A stretch of 64,000 nucleotides of DNA from Brevundimonas sp. (GTDB taxonomy: Bacteria; Pseudomonadota; Alphaproteobacteria; Caulobacterales; Caulobacteraceae). The notes below the pieces were generated by a model. It ran no database searches, was not told where the DNA came from, and saw only the letters and a list, made by a program, of their open reading frames with translations. Shown here one piece after another: positions 7,264-14,450 of the stretch. Within the stretch, counting starts at the first letter, position 1, and every line of letters starts with the position of its first letter. Where the stretch lies: positions 1 through 64,000 of the forward strand of contig NZ_JACVCG010000004.1 in assembly GCF_016742135.1 (NCBI RefSeq), written 5' to 3'. A program made the position numbers and the translations under genes.

Positions 7264-7611
7264 TCAGGTTCCCCAAGCCTCGCAGGATCCCGGCATCCAA
7301 TCCACGCTGGCGCCTTCCGGTACTTGTCCGCGCCCGAGAAGCAGCTTTTCCGTGTTCGCCGGCGCCGTCACGAGCTGCTTGCCGCCCGCACGAGCCACCA
7401 CCACGCAGTAGGGGGTGTTCGACGTATTCTTCGCCCAGAGCTCTCGGTACCCGTAGGTCGAGCTGTTGTAGCCGGGGGGATAATGCCAAACGGTGATTTG
7501 CCCCCATTCGGTGCTGTGAACTTCCGGTTCGGGAGACAGGAATATCGTCTCACACCCCAACAAAACCGTGGATGCCGAAACGATGAAGAAGGCTTTCAGT
7601 AGTCGCGCCAT
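7264..7611 (-). CDS. Small lipoprotein
   Basis: 115 residues with a lipobox: the hydrophobic leader AFFIVSASTVLLGC places the lipidated Cys at residue 20, followed by E, which suggests outer-membrane sorting. The mature part is about 95 residues with several Tyr and Trp (WHYPPGYNSSTYGY) and two Cys. It runs opposite to the 3619-7211 gene block and converges on the TIMP-like gene. The family is not recognised. Confidence 0.6.
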   Translation of the reverse strand: MARLLKAFFIVSASTVLLGCETIFLSPEPEVHSTEWGQITVWHYPPGYNSSTYGYRELWAKNTSNTPYCVVVARAGGKQLVTAPANTEKLLLGRGQVPEGASVDWMPGSCEAWGT

Positions 7612-7627
7612 TTGCAGGATACTCTCC

Positions 7628-7801
7628 TTAAGTCAGACATTTGTGGAATACTTGGATGGCCCCCGATTCAGGTATCCAAGCCTCGTAGAGGAGTCCGAAT
7701 CCAGCAGCGCCTCGATCGTGGAGGTTGAGAAAGAGGAAATCAGATTCCAGCACCGCAACGTCGAAGCGCTTGCGCGGCAAGAAAGTCGGATCCCAAGTCA
7801 T
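7628..7801 (-). CDS. Short ORF coupled to the serine hydrolase gene
   Basis: A 57-codon frame whose ATG overlaps the TGA of the upstream hydrolase (ATGA, 7798-7801). The peptide is well mixed (FDVAVLESDFLFLNL, GLLYEAWIPESGAIQVF), unlike the arginine- or proline-rich shadow frames in this GC-rich DNA. It may be a real small gene or the tail of a lost one. No family is recognised. Confidence 0.35.
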   Translation of the reverse strand: MTWDPTFLPRKRFDVAVLESDFLFLNLHDRGAAGFGLLYEAWIPESGAIQVFHKCLT

Positions 7802-8889
7802 GGCCGCCACCCGGGGATCGCGGCCGTCATGCGCCACATCATCTGGTCCAGCTTCAGGGTGACGTCCGAGCCAGGGCCGCCGGTGTTGGTCAGTGCCGCC
7901 ATCACATAACCCGAGCGCGTCTTGCACATGAAGGCGGCCGTGCCGTGGATGATGCCCGTATGCCACCAGTTGTCCCACTGGTTGATCTGCCATCCGTGGC
8001 CGTAGGCCGCGCCGGCGAACGGCCCGGTGGCCATCAACCTCGCCGAGGCAGGACGCAGGATTCGTCCCGGGCCCTCCGTCCCGTCGACGGCCGTCACGAA
8101 TCCGACCAACTCCCTGGCGCTGGCGATCCAGCCGCCGTTCGCGTCCATGCGGCGCACGTCCACCGCGGTCGGATCATCGAAGATCGTCAGCGCGCGATAC
8201 TCCACCTCGCCGACGCCCCGCGCGCGGTCCCCGACGCGCATGCCCCCCGCACCGCAACGGGACAGGACGTCGCGACGAACCCAGCCCTCATAGGGTTCCC
8301 CCGTCACCTGCTCGATGACCCTGCCAAGGATGAGATAGGCGAAGTTCGAATAGCTTTGCCGTGTGCCGGGCGCGGCTTCCAGCGGACGCTCGGCCAGGGT
8401 TCTGGCGATGAGCTGACGTTGATCGAGGTCGGGGTGGGCGAAGACCGGATCACGCCCGTCGTTGGTCCACCCTCCTGCCGTGTGGTTGAGCAGGTGACGC
8501 ACACGAAGCGCCCGGAGCGGCCCGGAGGTCGGGCCGAACCGATCGCCAAGAATGGACCCCGGTCCGAAGATCGTGGAGTCCAGGGTCAGTCGGCCCGTTT
8601 CGATGAGCCGCATGACGGCCGCCGCCGTGATCGGTTTGGAAAGGCTGGCGATGCGGAACCGGTGATCATGCGTCAGCGGGGCGCCGGCCTGGTCGGCCCT
8701 CCCCCAAGCCCCGACGAAGCCGAGCGTGCCGTTGCGCGCCATCGCGACCTGCAATCCCGGCGCGCGCGTCGCGGCGAGGAAGCTCGCGGCCTCGGCGTCG
8801 ATGGCGGGGTTAGCTTGCCGCGCAAAGGTTGGCGACGTCGCCGCGAGGGCCAGTCCCCCAGCCAAGAGGTTTCTGCGCGTCTGGCTCAT
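7798..8889 (-). CDS. Serine hydrolase, beta-lactamase/penicillin-binding class C-like
   Basis: 363 residues with an N-terminal Tat-like signal (QTRRNLLAGGLALAATSPTFA). Catalytic motifs are in family order: SxxK as SLSK near residue 82, YxN as SYSN near 180, and HTG (WWHTG) near 313. This is the layout of class C beta-lactamase-like esterases and D-aminopeptidases, exported to the periplasm. The real substrate cannot be told from sequence; resistance should not be assumed. The length is normal for a stand-alone domain. Confidence 0.85.
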   Translation of the reverse strand: MSQTRRNLLAGGLALAATSPTFARQANPAIDAEAASFLAATRAPGLQVAMARNGTLGFVGAWGRADQAGAPLTHDHRFRIASLSKPITAAAVMRLIETGRLTLDSTIFGPGSILGDRFGPTSGPLRALRVRHLLNHTAGGWTNDGRDPVFAHPDLDQRQLIARTLAERPLEAAPGTRQSYSNFAYLILGRVIEQVTGEPYEGWVRRDVLSRCGAGGMRVGDRARGVGEVEYRALTIFDDPTAVDVRRMDANGGWIASARELVGFVTAVDGTEGPGRILRPASARLMATGPFAGAAYGHGWQINQWDNWWHTGIIHGTAAFMCKTRSGYVMAALTNTGGPGSDVTLKLDQMMWRMTAAIPGWRP

Positions 8890-8969
8890 TACCCCTCTCT
8901 CTTCTCGCCAATTTTCAAGCGAGCCATAGACCGCGATTTTTCCCGGCCCCGCGTGCTTCAGACATGGCG

Positions 8970-9434
8970 TCAGTCGACTGCGCTATCTGTGATGCGCAAG
9001 GTGGCGTCGGGCGTCGCCCATTCTTCCTTTGCACCGACCCAGATGTCGTATTGGCCCGATGGCGCGGCAAAGATCACCAAGCCAGGATCGCCGCCGTTGA
9101 GGCCACTGTCGTCGTCACACGCCCAGCTCCCGTTCGGAAAATTGACCAACAAGGTCGTGTCCGCTTTCGAATGCACCAAGAACACCAAGGGGGCTTCGCC
9201 AGCGGTGTAGTCGACCACGAAGTGAGGGCCTCGCGACACGAAGCCCCGGCAACTTGGAAGCAGTTCAGTGACGTCGATGTTCTCCAGTCCGCCGGCCTTT
9301 AGCTCCACGGCGTGCTCCCCGCCTGCGGCCAAGCTCACCCGACCATAGATGGGCTCAATTCCTATCTCCTGCGCGTTCACCGATGCGGCGAGCGTGAGCT
9401 GCAGCGCCGAGGCGACGAAAAGAGCTTTGATCAT
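8970..9434 (-). CDS. Secreted PPC-like single-domain protein
   Basis: About 154 residues: signal peptide (MIKALFVASALQLTLAASVNA, then QE), then one beta-sandwich domain. Family-type motifs are DLLP-like SCRGFVSRGPHFVVDYTA, DTTLLVNFPNGSWACDDDSG, GDPGLVIFAAPSGQYDIWVG. The W.CDDD....DP..........G.YDIWVG pattern is common in small alphaproteobacterial periplasmic proteins. The start at 9434 is chosen over 9443 because AAAGG lies about 9 bp before it. No enzymatic motif is visible. Confidence 0.65.
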   Translation of the reverse strand: MIKALFVASALQLTLAASVNAQEIGIEPIYGRVSLAAGGEHAVELKAGGLENIDVTELLPSCRGFVSRGPHFVVDYTAGEAPLVFLVHSKADTTLLVNFPNGSWACDDDSGLNGGDPGLVIFAAPSGQYDIWVGAKEEWATPDATLRITDSAVD

Positions 9435-9719
9435 GACTGTCATCCTTTCCCCAAGACGATGAAGGTTTTCGTTTAGACCTCCAACCCTCTTAAAGCTGAT
9501 GGTTGCGACCCGGAGGTTGTCGCGCGCGCTATTGCAGCGTCGCAATCCTTGCACTGCTGGCGACGGGAAACGATCGCTCCCGTTGCCTGCTACGAGTGAG
9601 ACGCGGATGTGCTGGGTCTTAGCTCCAGTGCCGGGCCTGAAGCGGACGGGTCGAAGGTCGGCCATGAGTCAGTTCCGGTCATCGGTCGTCTAATCCGCTA
9701 GCACTTCGCGGCGTCGGGA

Positions 9720-10169
9720 CTACAGGTACCCTCCCCCCGCGCGCCACGCGGCCACGGCGCCATTGAGCGGCGCGTTGGTGTCGCGGATCATCATCTGATC
9801 AGGCAGCGTGCCGACCGCGAAGGCCGTGTGTTCGTTGAGCCAGACGTCAACGTGGCCTTCAACATAGCCTGGGTACTGGTCCGCCAGACCGCGGATGGCG
9901 TGGTCGCTACCGATGAGAACCAAGCCAAGGGCAAACCGCAGGTCGGACCCGTCGCTATTCCCTTCCAGATGACATTTCATTGTTCCGGGCAGATCGGCCA
10001 CGTGATGCGAATACAGCGTGATACCCGGCGTCAGGTCCACCCAGCCTTGGCCCGGGATTTTGACCGTCAGCGTTGACTGCATGATCAGTGCGATGTCGCC
10101 CGGACCCGGACGCAGGACCGGGCCGCTACGGAAGCAGTGCGCGTGTTGAAAAACGTAGTCAGGCACCAT
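9720..10169 (-). CDS. Unknown 149-residue protein coupled to the serine recombinase
   Basis: The ATG lies 2 bp after the stop of the large serine recombinase, so it is probably the last gene of that operon. It is soluble with no signal peptide. It has alternating strands (STLTVKIPGQGWVDLTPGITLYSHHVADL, LRFALGLVLIG) and several His. I do not recognise the family. Its position makes a role with the recombinase possible, for example as a directionality factor, but cargo is equally possible. The stretch 9435-9719 between it and the PPC-like gene shows no gene. Confidence 0.5.
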   Translation of the reverse strand: MVPDYVFQHAHCFRSGPVLRPGPGDIALIMQSTLTVKIPGQGWVDLTPGITLYSHHVADLPGTMKCHLEGNSDGSDLRFALGLVLIGSDHAIRGLADQYPGYVEGHVDVWLNEHTAFAVGTLPDQMMIRDTNAPLNGAVAAWRAGGGYL

Positions 10170-10171
10170 GT

Positions 10172-12271
10172 CTATTCATCTTCCGTGGGGACGCCGAACT
10201 GTCCGATGACGACGACGAAGGCTTCCGGAGCGCCAATGCGGATCGGCGGCAACGGCAGGTGCATCGACGGGATGGGCTCGGCGAACGCGAGGCGTTTCCA
10301 CTCTTCGTCGGAGCGTTCGATGTGGTTCCAGACATGGCCCGAGCGCTTCGGGCCGCACGAGATGCTCCGAATTTCGCCAGCCCTGTCGAGGTAGCGGAGT
10401 ACATTCAGGACGCGTCGCCCGTGTGATCCGGCCGGGCTATAGTCGGGCTCCCAGTCCGACGCGTAGCCCTCCGCCTTGACGATGGCATCGATGATGGAAC
10501 GGCGGGTCAGGGGAACGTCCGTGTCGTCCAACATCCGCGCCACCAAGGGCAAGTCGGCGTAAGTCTGGGCGTCAAGTCGGTCATCTTCCGGAATGTAATC
10601 AGTATAATAGCGGAACCGCACAGTCGCGGGGTCCTGCACTGTTCCCGGATGTGAAGAATGCAGGATGACACCAGCGTCGTCCGCCAGGTCGACCAGGGCC
10701 GAGAGCGGGCCTTCGACGGTGACGCGCACGGGTCCCTGGCCGCGCTTGTCGATGCGCTCCAGCTCGATGGGGGTCAGGGTGACGCGCTCGATCAGGCCGC
10801 GCAGGGTGTCGCGGGCGCGGCCGGCTTCGCGGTCGTCGCCGGCGAGGGCGGAGCGCAGGTCGTCGAGCATGGCGTCCAGGCGGGCGATCACGGCCTCGGC
10901 CTCCAGGGGCGCGGGGGCGGGACGCGGCTTGACCTTGGTCTGGCGCTCGAAGCGCTGGCGCTCGGCCTCCAGCCGGTCCAGCTCCTTCATCATCAGCTCG
11001 CCCGCCAGGCCCTGGACGCGGCCGTCGCGGACCGTGTCCATGATATTGGCGATCTGGCGCTCCACCTCATTTAGATGGGTGGCCCCGGCCTCGGTGCGGG
11101 CGGCCAGTTCGGCGTTGGCGCGCTCGATCTCGGCGCGATACTCGGCGAGGTAGGGCTCAATCAGTTCGGGCTTCAGCAGCCGGCCCTTGAGGCCCCATAG
11201 CACCAGGTCCTCCAGGTCCTCGCGGGCCACGCGGCGGCGGTTGTCGCAGGTCCCCTCGCGGGCCGAGCCGATGCAGCTCAGCTTGTCGGAGACGACCGCA
11301 TAGGCCTTGCCGCAGACGCCGCAGCGGATGAGACCCGAGAGCAGATAGTCGGGGCGACGCCGTCCCCGGAAACTTGAGGGGGCGACGCGGCGGGCCTCGA
11401 TGCGATCCTGGACGGCCTGGAACAGTTCGTCCTCGACGATGCGCAGGTGGGGCACGGGGATGACCAGGCGTTCGCCCTGGGGGGTGACCTTGGCCTTGGA
11501 GGTGCCCTTGTGGCGGTTGTGCTTGGTGACGGTGCGGCCCCATTCGTTGACGCCGACATAGAGCCTGTTGCGCAGGATTCCGGTGCCGACGTCGCGGTTG
11601 CCGTAGATGGCGCCGGGCAGCCAGGGTCCGCCTCGGGGACCGGGCACGCCCTCGGCGTTGAGGGCCTTGGCGATCTCCAGGGGGGTCATGCCGGCGACGT
11701 AGTCGGTCATGATGCGGCGGACGACGGCGGCCTGGACGGGATCGGGCTCGCGCTGGCCGTTCTTGCCGTTCAGCGCCAGGACCATGCGATAGCCGTAGGC
11801 GGGCTGCCCGGAGATGCGGCCGTCCTTGACGGTGCCCTCCTGGCCTCGGCGGGTCTTCTCGGCCTGCCCCTTCACATAGCGGGCGTTCTGGGCGGCCTTG
11901 AAGGCGACCTCCATGTCGCTGACCACGCCGGAGGAGACGGTGCAGACGACGATGTCCAGGGCCTCCATTTCCTCCAGCATCCCGTGGGTGCCCGAGGCGC
12001 TGCGGCTGAGGCGGTCCAGGTCCTCGACGAGGATGACGGTGAACTCTCCCCGGTCGGCGGCGGCCAGCATGGCGAACAGGCCGGAGCGCCCGATCACCGT
12101 GGTGCCGCTGCGCTCGGCGTCGTGATAGGCGCCGGCCTCGACCCAGCCTTGGCGCTCGGCGTAGGCGCGGCAGAGGGTCAACTGGTCCTCGATCGACTTG
12201 AACGTCTGGTGGCCGGTCGAATAGCGGGCGTAGACGGCGTAGCGGGTGCCCGACGGCGGCAGGGCGCTCAA
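10172..12271 (-). CDS. Large serine recombinase (second of the element)
   Basis: 699 residues. The resolvase domain (about 10-150) has YARYST with the nucleophile at S18 and LVEDLDRLSR with the conserved arginines near 87-90. A recombinase domain (about 155-300), a zinc ribbon with C317, C320, C333 and C342, and a coiled-coil region (about 375-445) follow. About 140 extra residues at the C-terminus go beyond the usual integrase architecture. It starts with TTG, overlapping the stop of the gene before it (TTGA, 12268-12271). All catalytic residues seem present, so it should be active. It lies 4 kb from the element end, so it is probably not the integrase that formed attL and attR. Confidence 0.9.
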   Translation of the reverse strand: MSALPPSGTRYAVYARYSTGHQTFKSIEDQLTLCRAYAERQGWVEAGAYHDAERSGTTVIGRSGLFAMLAAADRGEFTVILVEDLDRLSRSASGTHGMLEEMEALDIVVCTVSSGVVSDMEVAFKAAQNARYVKGQAEKTRRGQEGTVKDGRISGQPAYGYRMVLALNGKNGQREPDPVQAAVVRRIMTDYVAGMTPLEIAKALNAEGVPGPRGGPWLPGAIYGNRDVGTGILRNRLYVGVNEWGRTVTKHNRHKGTSKAKVTPQGERLVIPVPHLRIVEDELFQAVQDRIEARRVAPSSFRGRRRPDYLLSGLIRCGVCGKAYAVVSDKLSCIGSAREGTCDNRRRVAREDLEDLVLWGLKGRLLKPELIEPYLAEYRAEIERANAELAARTEAGATHLNEVERQIANIMDTVRDGRVQGLAGELMMKELDRLEAERQRFERQTKVKPRPAPAPLEAEAVIARLDAMLDDLRSALAGDDREAGRARDTLRGLIERVTLTPIELERIDKRGQGPVRVTVEGPLSALVDLADDAGVILHSSHPGTVQDPATVRFRYYTDYIPEDDRLDAQTYADLPLVARMLDDTDVPLTRRSIIDAIVKAEGYASDWEPDYSPAGSHGRRVLNVLRYLDRAGEIRSISCGPKRSGHVWNHIERSDEEWKRLAFAEPIPSMHLPLPPIRIGAPEAFVVVIGQFGVPTEDE

Positions 12272-12519
12272 GACCCGGCCTCCTCGACCCCGTCGTCATC
12301 GAAGATGCTGTCATCGAAGACCTCGATGACGATGTCCATCTCCTCCATGGCCTCCATCGCCTCCAGCAACGCCTGGGCGCCCAAGGCGCCGTGGTCGGGC
12401 CGGTCCAGGTCCTCGACCCCGCCATCCTGCTCGGCACAGGCCCGGCACCGGGGCTGCCGGTCGGTGGAGTAGCGGGCGTAGAGGGCGACGCGTGCGCGGG
12501 GCGGCGGCGGGGCGCTCAC
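12268..12519 (-). CDS. Cut-down resolvase-domain protein
   Basis: 83 residues. It opens with RVALYARYSTDRQ, an almost perfect resolvase active-site strand (S18). It then skips about 40 residues of the normal domain and resumes at VEDLDRPDHGALGAQALLEAMEA, where the catalytic SR is replaced by DH. It ends with an acidic tail (FDDSIFDDDGVEE). It overlaps both neighbours by 4 bp (GTGA and TTGA). Preservation of the frame and couplings argues against random decay. It is unlikely to cut DNA alone; it could pair with the large recombinase. Confidence 0.6.
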   Translation of the reverse strand: MSAPPPPRARVALYARYSTDRQPRCRACAEQDGGVEDLDRPDHGALGAQALLEAMEAMEEMDIVIEVFDDSIFDDDGVEEAGS

Positions 12520-13259
12520 GACTTGACCTTCCGGCGCTTCTTCTCAGCGTGGCCGTAACGCGCCCTGAGCGAACGCTCCTGGCGGAGAGACTCGGTCATG
12601 ACGCTCCTGAACGCCACGTCCAGATCGGTGACGACGCCGCCGACGACGGTGTGGACGGCGACGCCCAGGGTCTTCAGCTCCGCCAGCAGACGAGGGACCT
12701 GCGAGGCGTCGCGGCTCAGGCGGGACACGTCCTCGACCAGCACGACGTCGAAGGCGCCACGTCCGGCCTCCGCGATCATCGCATCGAGGCTGGGGCGGGA
12801 CCCCGTCATGCCGCTGACGGCGTTGTCCTTGTAGACCGTGACCGTCTCCCAGCCCCGCTCGGCCGCATAGGCCTCGCAGGCGTTCCACTGGTCGGCGAGC
12901 GGATAGGGCGTCGCCCGAGAGGCGCTGGCGCAGCGCAGATAGATCGCGCAGCGGTGAGCCGGGCTGGGGGCCGGAACGGGGGCGGCGGCGGGAACATCGT
13001 CTTGCGGCCCGTCATCTTGCGGGACGGCGGCGATGGTGACGACGCGGCCGGCGCCGGCGTCGGCGACGATGACCTCGAACTCCCCGTCGCCGAGGCGATC
13101 GACCAGGCCGTTCAATCGGGCTCCCGCCAGCCCGACACCGGGGCGATCCTCGTCGATCATGGTCACGACCCGCAGACCGGCGCGCTCGGCGTGCCGGGCG
13201 CAGGTCGTCAGGGTCGATCCTCCGGCCATGTAGAGCGCGGCCCGCGCCGGGGCCGTCAC
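12516..13259 (-). CDS. Protein with two degenerate resolvase catalytic domains
   Basis: 247 residues. Domain 1 (about 6-80) keeps the outline (ALYMAGGST, FEVIVADAGAGR) but lacks the catalytic Arg and the YxRxS motif. A Pro/Ala linker follows (85-101). Domain 2 (about 103-240) is much better preserved: CAIYLRCASAS, YKDNAVSGMTGSRPSLDAMI, VVLVEDVSRLSRD and a C-terminal helix with a basic end. In domain 2 the nucleophile position of YxRxS is Ala (A111), with Ser at 112. It carries no recombinase or zinc domain. It overlaps the flanking genes at GTGA sites. A catalytically impaired partner or regulator of the large recombinase is the best guess. Confidence 0.65.
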   Translation of the reverse strand: MTAPARAALYMAGGSTLTTCARHAERAGLRVVTMIDEDRPGVGLAGARLNGLVDRLGDGEFEVIVADAGAGRVVTIAAVPQDDGPQDDVPAAAPVPAPSPAHRCAIYLRCASASRATPYPLADQWNACEAYAAERGWETVTVYKDNAVSGMTGSRPSLDAMIAEAGRGAFDVVLVEDVSRLSRDASQVPRLLAELKTLGVAVHTVVGGVVTDLDVAFRSVMTESLRQERSLRARYGHAEKKRRKVKS

Positions 13260-13495
13260 TGGACGCCTCCCAGGACCTCGGCGCGGGCCGTAATCCGCGC
13301 CAGCGACAGCATCAGGGGCAGCAGTTCGGCCGTCTCATCATCGAGGCCGTTGCTCAGGCGGTGTTCGGCCTGGGCCTGGCGCTGATGGCTGAGCAGGCAG
13401 CCGAACGAGGCGTCGCCGTGGATCGGCCGGGGTTGAAAGGCCGATGCGCCGTCCGGTTCGAACGGCGCATCATGGATGGGATCGGCATAGGACAT
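13256..13495 (-). CDS. Small unknown protein, first gene of the recombinase operon
   Basis: 79 residues with no signal peptide or membrane segment. The C-terminal half looks helical (LSNGLDDETAELLPLMLSLARITARAEVL), and the N-terminal half is loop-like. AAGGAG lies 7 bp before the ATG. A promoter-like pair and a direct repeat lie just upstream. Its stop overlaps the GTG of the next gene. Not recognised; it could be a regulator of the operon or a partner of the recombinase proteins. Confidence 0.55.
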   Translation of the reverse strand: MSYADPIHDAPFEPDGASAFQPRPIHGDASFGCLLSHQRQAQAEHRLSNGLDDETAELLPLMLSLARITARAEVLGGVQ

Positions 13496-13509
13496 CAGGC
13501 GGCTCCTTC

Positions 13510-13555
13510 ATTGTGAGTGGAGCGCCTATTAGGTCTACGGTCTATTGTGAGTCAA
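13510..13555 (-). promoter_or_regulatory. Promoter and direct-repeat operator of the recombinase operon
   Basis: Read on the minus strand, TTGACT (13555-13550) and TAATAG (13531-13526) are 18 bp apart and resemble a sigma-70 promoter. ACTCACAAT occurs twice in the same orientation (13552-13544 and 13518-13510): one copy covers the -35 box and the other lies near the expected start of transcription. This arrangement suits repression by a DNA-binding protein, perhaps the one encoded just upstream. Confidence 0.55.
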
Positions 13556-13560
13556 GGTCT

Positions 13561-14310
13561 TTATGAGGTGGACTCGGGCGGCGGCAGGTCGTTGACGGCC
13601 GCGTGGAGCGCCAGAAGGGTGGGCAGGCCGACCTCGATGGTGATCAGACAGTCGGTCTGCGCGGATGCGTCACCGGCATTGGGAGGTTCCGACCAGGCCT
13701 CGGCGGGGGCGTAATGTTCGTGGAAGGCCTCGACCTCCTCCAGCCGTTTCCAGGGGCGGCCCAGATGAATCTCAGCCGCGAGGCCGGGCACATAGCTGAC
13801 GACGCGCAGGGCGCGGGCGTAACCGGGGCGGAACGAACCGCCGGCGGCGGCCGACTTGACCACCATCCACTGCATTGAGAACTCCGCCTCGGATACGCCG
13901 CTCGTCGGTTGTTCCCAGTCCGTCATATAGGCCTCGTGCCACTCGGCTATCGCCGGAGCGTTGGCGATCAGCCGTTCGACGGCGTCGGCGAACCCGACCT
14001 TCTCGCGCAGGAAATCCATCCAGGCCGGCATGTCCTCGCGCTGCATGTCCCGGTTCGGATCGTCGGGGTGCGGAACCAGGGATCGCAGGTTATGGACGGC
14101 GGCGACGGTGCCTTGGGGACTGCTGTCGCCACAGGTCGCCAGCAGCAGGGTCGCGGCGTCCTTGACGGTCATGATCGCCGCGCCGACGCCCCGCTTCGAG
14201 GACCGGATCAATCCCTCGTCGCGGACCTGCCGGGCGATATGAGCGATGGTCGCCTGGCCCCGACGGTCATGCCGAGCGATGGCTTCGATGAGAGCGGGAA
14301 GGCGCGCCAA
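13561..14310 (-). CDS. Unknown protein with a probable N-terminal DNA-binding domain
   Basis: About 249 residues, probably starting with TTG, with AGGAG about 9 bp upstream. Residues 15-60 (GQATIAHIARQVRDEGLIRSSKRGVGAAIMTVKDAATLL) look like a helix-turn-helix region of the type seen in regulators near alphaproteobacterial mobile genes. The remainder is mixed alpha/beta without a recognised fold. It is transcribed in the same direction as the recombinase operon and ends 66 bp before that operon's first ATG, immediately upstream of the promoter-like repeats. A role as the regulator is inference. Confidence 0.5.
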   Translation of the reverse strand: MARLPALIEAIARHDRRGQATIAHIARQVRDEGLIRSSKRGVGAAIMTVKDAATLLLATCGDSSPQGTVAAVHNLRSLVPHPDDPNRDMQREDMPAWMDFLREKVGFADAVERLIANAPAIAEWHEAYMTDWEQPTSGVSEAEFSMQWMVVKSAAAGGSFRPGYARALRVVSYVPGLAAEIHLGRPWKRLEEVEAFHEHYAPAEAWSEPPNAGDASAQTDCLITIEVGLPTLLALHAAVNDLPPPESTS

Positions 14311-14450
14311 ACGTGATGTCTCCTGACGTGGAACTATCTCCCCTTAGCGCATTGTGCTCTCAACTCCAAAAGAGCCTTGGCGTGCCGGTCTTATCATCCA
14401 CGGCTTGAATCGCGACGTCCTCGACATCGAGGTGGGAACGGCATTCGTAG

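Noticed and set aside
7798-8889. The serine hydrolase as a beta-lactam resistance gene
   Set aside because: The SxxK, YxN and HTG motifs are shared by esterases and peptidases; nothing in the sequence shows resistance.
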